Assembly (NCBI GenBank): GCA_016202725.1 | Contig: JACQOD010000057.1 | Coordinates: 1 to 14,097, forward strand | Direction: 5' to 3' | DNA length: 14,097 bases | Source: Candidatus Aenigmatarchaeota archaeon | GTDB taxonomy: Archaea; Aenigmatarchaeota; Aenigmatarchaeia; QMZP01 | Shown here: piece after piece, positions 14,000 through 14,097 of the stretch | Layout: every line of letters begins with the position of its first letter | Numbering within the stretch: position 1 is the stretch's first letter | Position numbers and translations under genes: made by a program | The notes under the pieces: model-generated | Told to the model about the DNA's origin: nothing | Database searches by the model: none | Seen by the model: the letters and a program-made list of their open reading frames with translations, nothing else

Positions 14000-14097
14000 G
14001 GCAGCGGCGGAGGGGGTCGCGGGTCGCAGGGGCGCAGCACCCCGGCAAGAGGAATCGGCTTGGGGCGGACGCGAAATGATGTCAGCCAGGGCTGCAC

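Noticed and set aside
14076..14097. Start of a plus-strand gene at the window edge (tandem ATG codons)
   Set aside because: Only seven codons remain and there is no TATA-like box at the expected distance; a GAGGA tract lies upstream but is not enough.
1..14097. CRISPR array, insertion sequence or prophage
   Set aside because: No regularly spaced direct repeats, transposase, integrase or phage structural genes are present.

Overview
The window reads as a GC-rich archaeal chromosome fragment. The archaeal evidence is a Hel308-type Ski2-like helicase, a TrmB-family regulator, and a repeated promoter layout: an AT-rich TATA-like box centred 24-27 bp upstream of the start codon, so many transcripts are probably leaderless. 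I see this upstream of eight genes on both strands. Internal operon genes instead show 1-4 base junctions and, in one clear case, a Shine-Dalgarno sequence. Tiny membrane proteins and a bacterial-looking leucyl-tRNA synthetase would suit a DPANN-like lineage, but that placement is inference. No rRNA, tRNA, CRISPR array or insertion sequence was recognised.

Layout, left to right. (1) 52-1199, minus: a small duplicated membrane protein and a TrmB-like regulator. (2) 1297-3781, plus: a three-gene NitT/TauT/SsuABC-like importer (binding protein, ATPase, permease) transcribed divergently from the regulator over a shared TATA region with an inverted repeat. (3) 3854-6454, minus: leuS, interrupted by an in-frame TAA at the position of a nearly invariant Trp. 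(4) 6548-7567, plus: a divergent PRPP-synthetase homologue with less GC-rich codon use than its neighbours. (5) 7579-7851, minus: an acylphosphatase-fold protein with altered catalytic residues. (6) 8083-10269, plus: Hel308. (7) 10382-11080, minus: a three-helix membrane protein with a soluble C-terminal domain. (8) 11175-12216, minus: a 29-aa ORF followed by a HExxH metalloprotease-like protein with a C-terminal SHOCT-like segment. (9) 12250-13341, minus: a 39-aa ORF, a 78-aa acidic protein and a SAM-dependent methyltransferase. (10) 13466-13969, minus: a PAP2-family membrane phosphatase.

The most interesting part is 11175-13341. Two adjacent minus-strand operons each begin with a very small ORF. 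Each carries a CACT-N7-AGTG element at the same distance (about 20 bp centre to centre) downstream of its TATA box, where an archaeal repressor would block initiation. This suggests a co-regulated module of two micropeptides, an acidic small protein, a methyltransferase and a metalloprotease-like protein, whose function I cannot name. The second notable point is leuS: an apparently intact gene except for TGG to TAA in PMG-W-DAFGLP, which equals one tandem CC to TT change on the plus strand.
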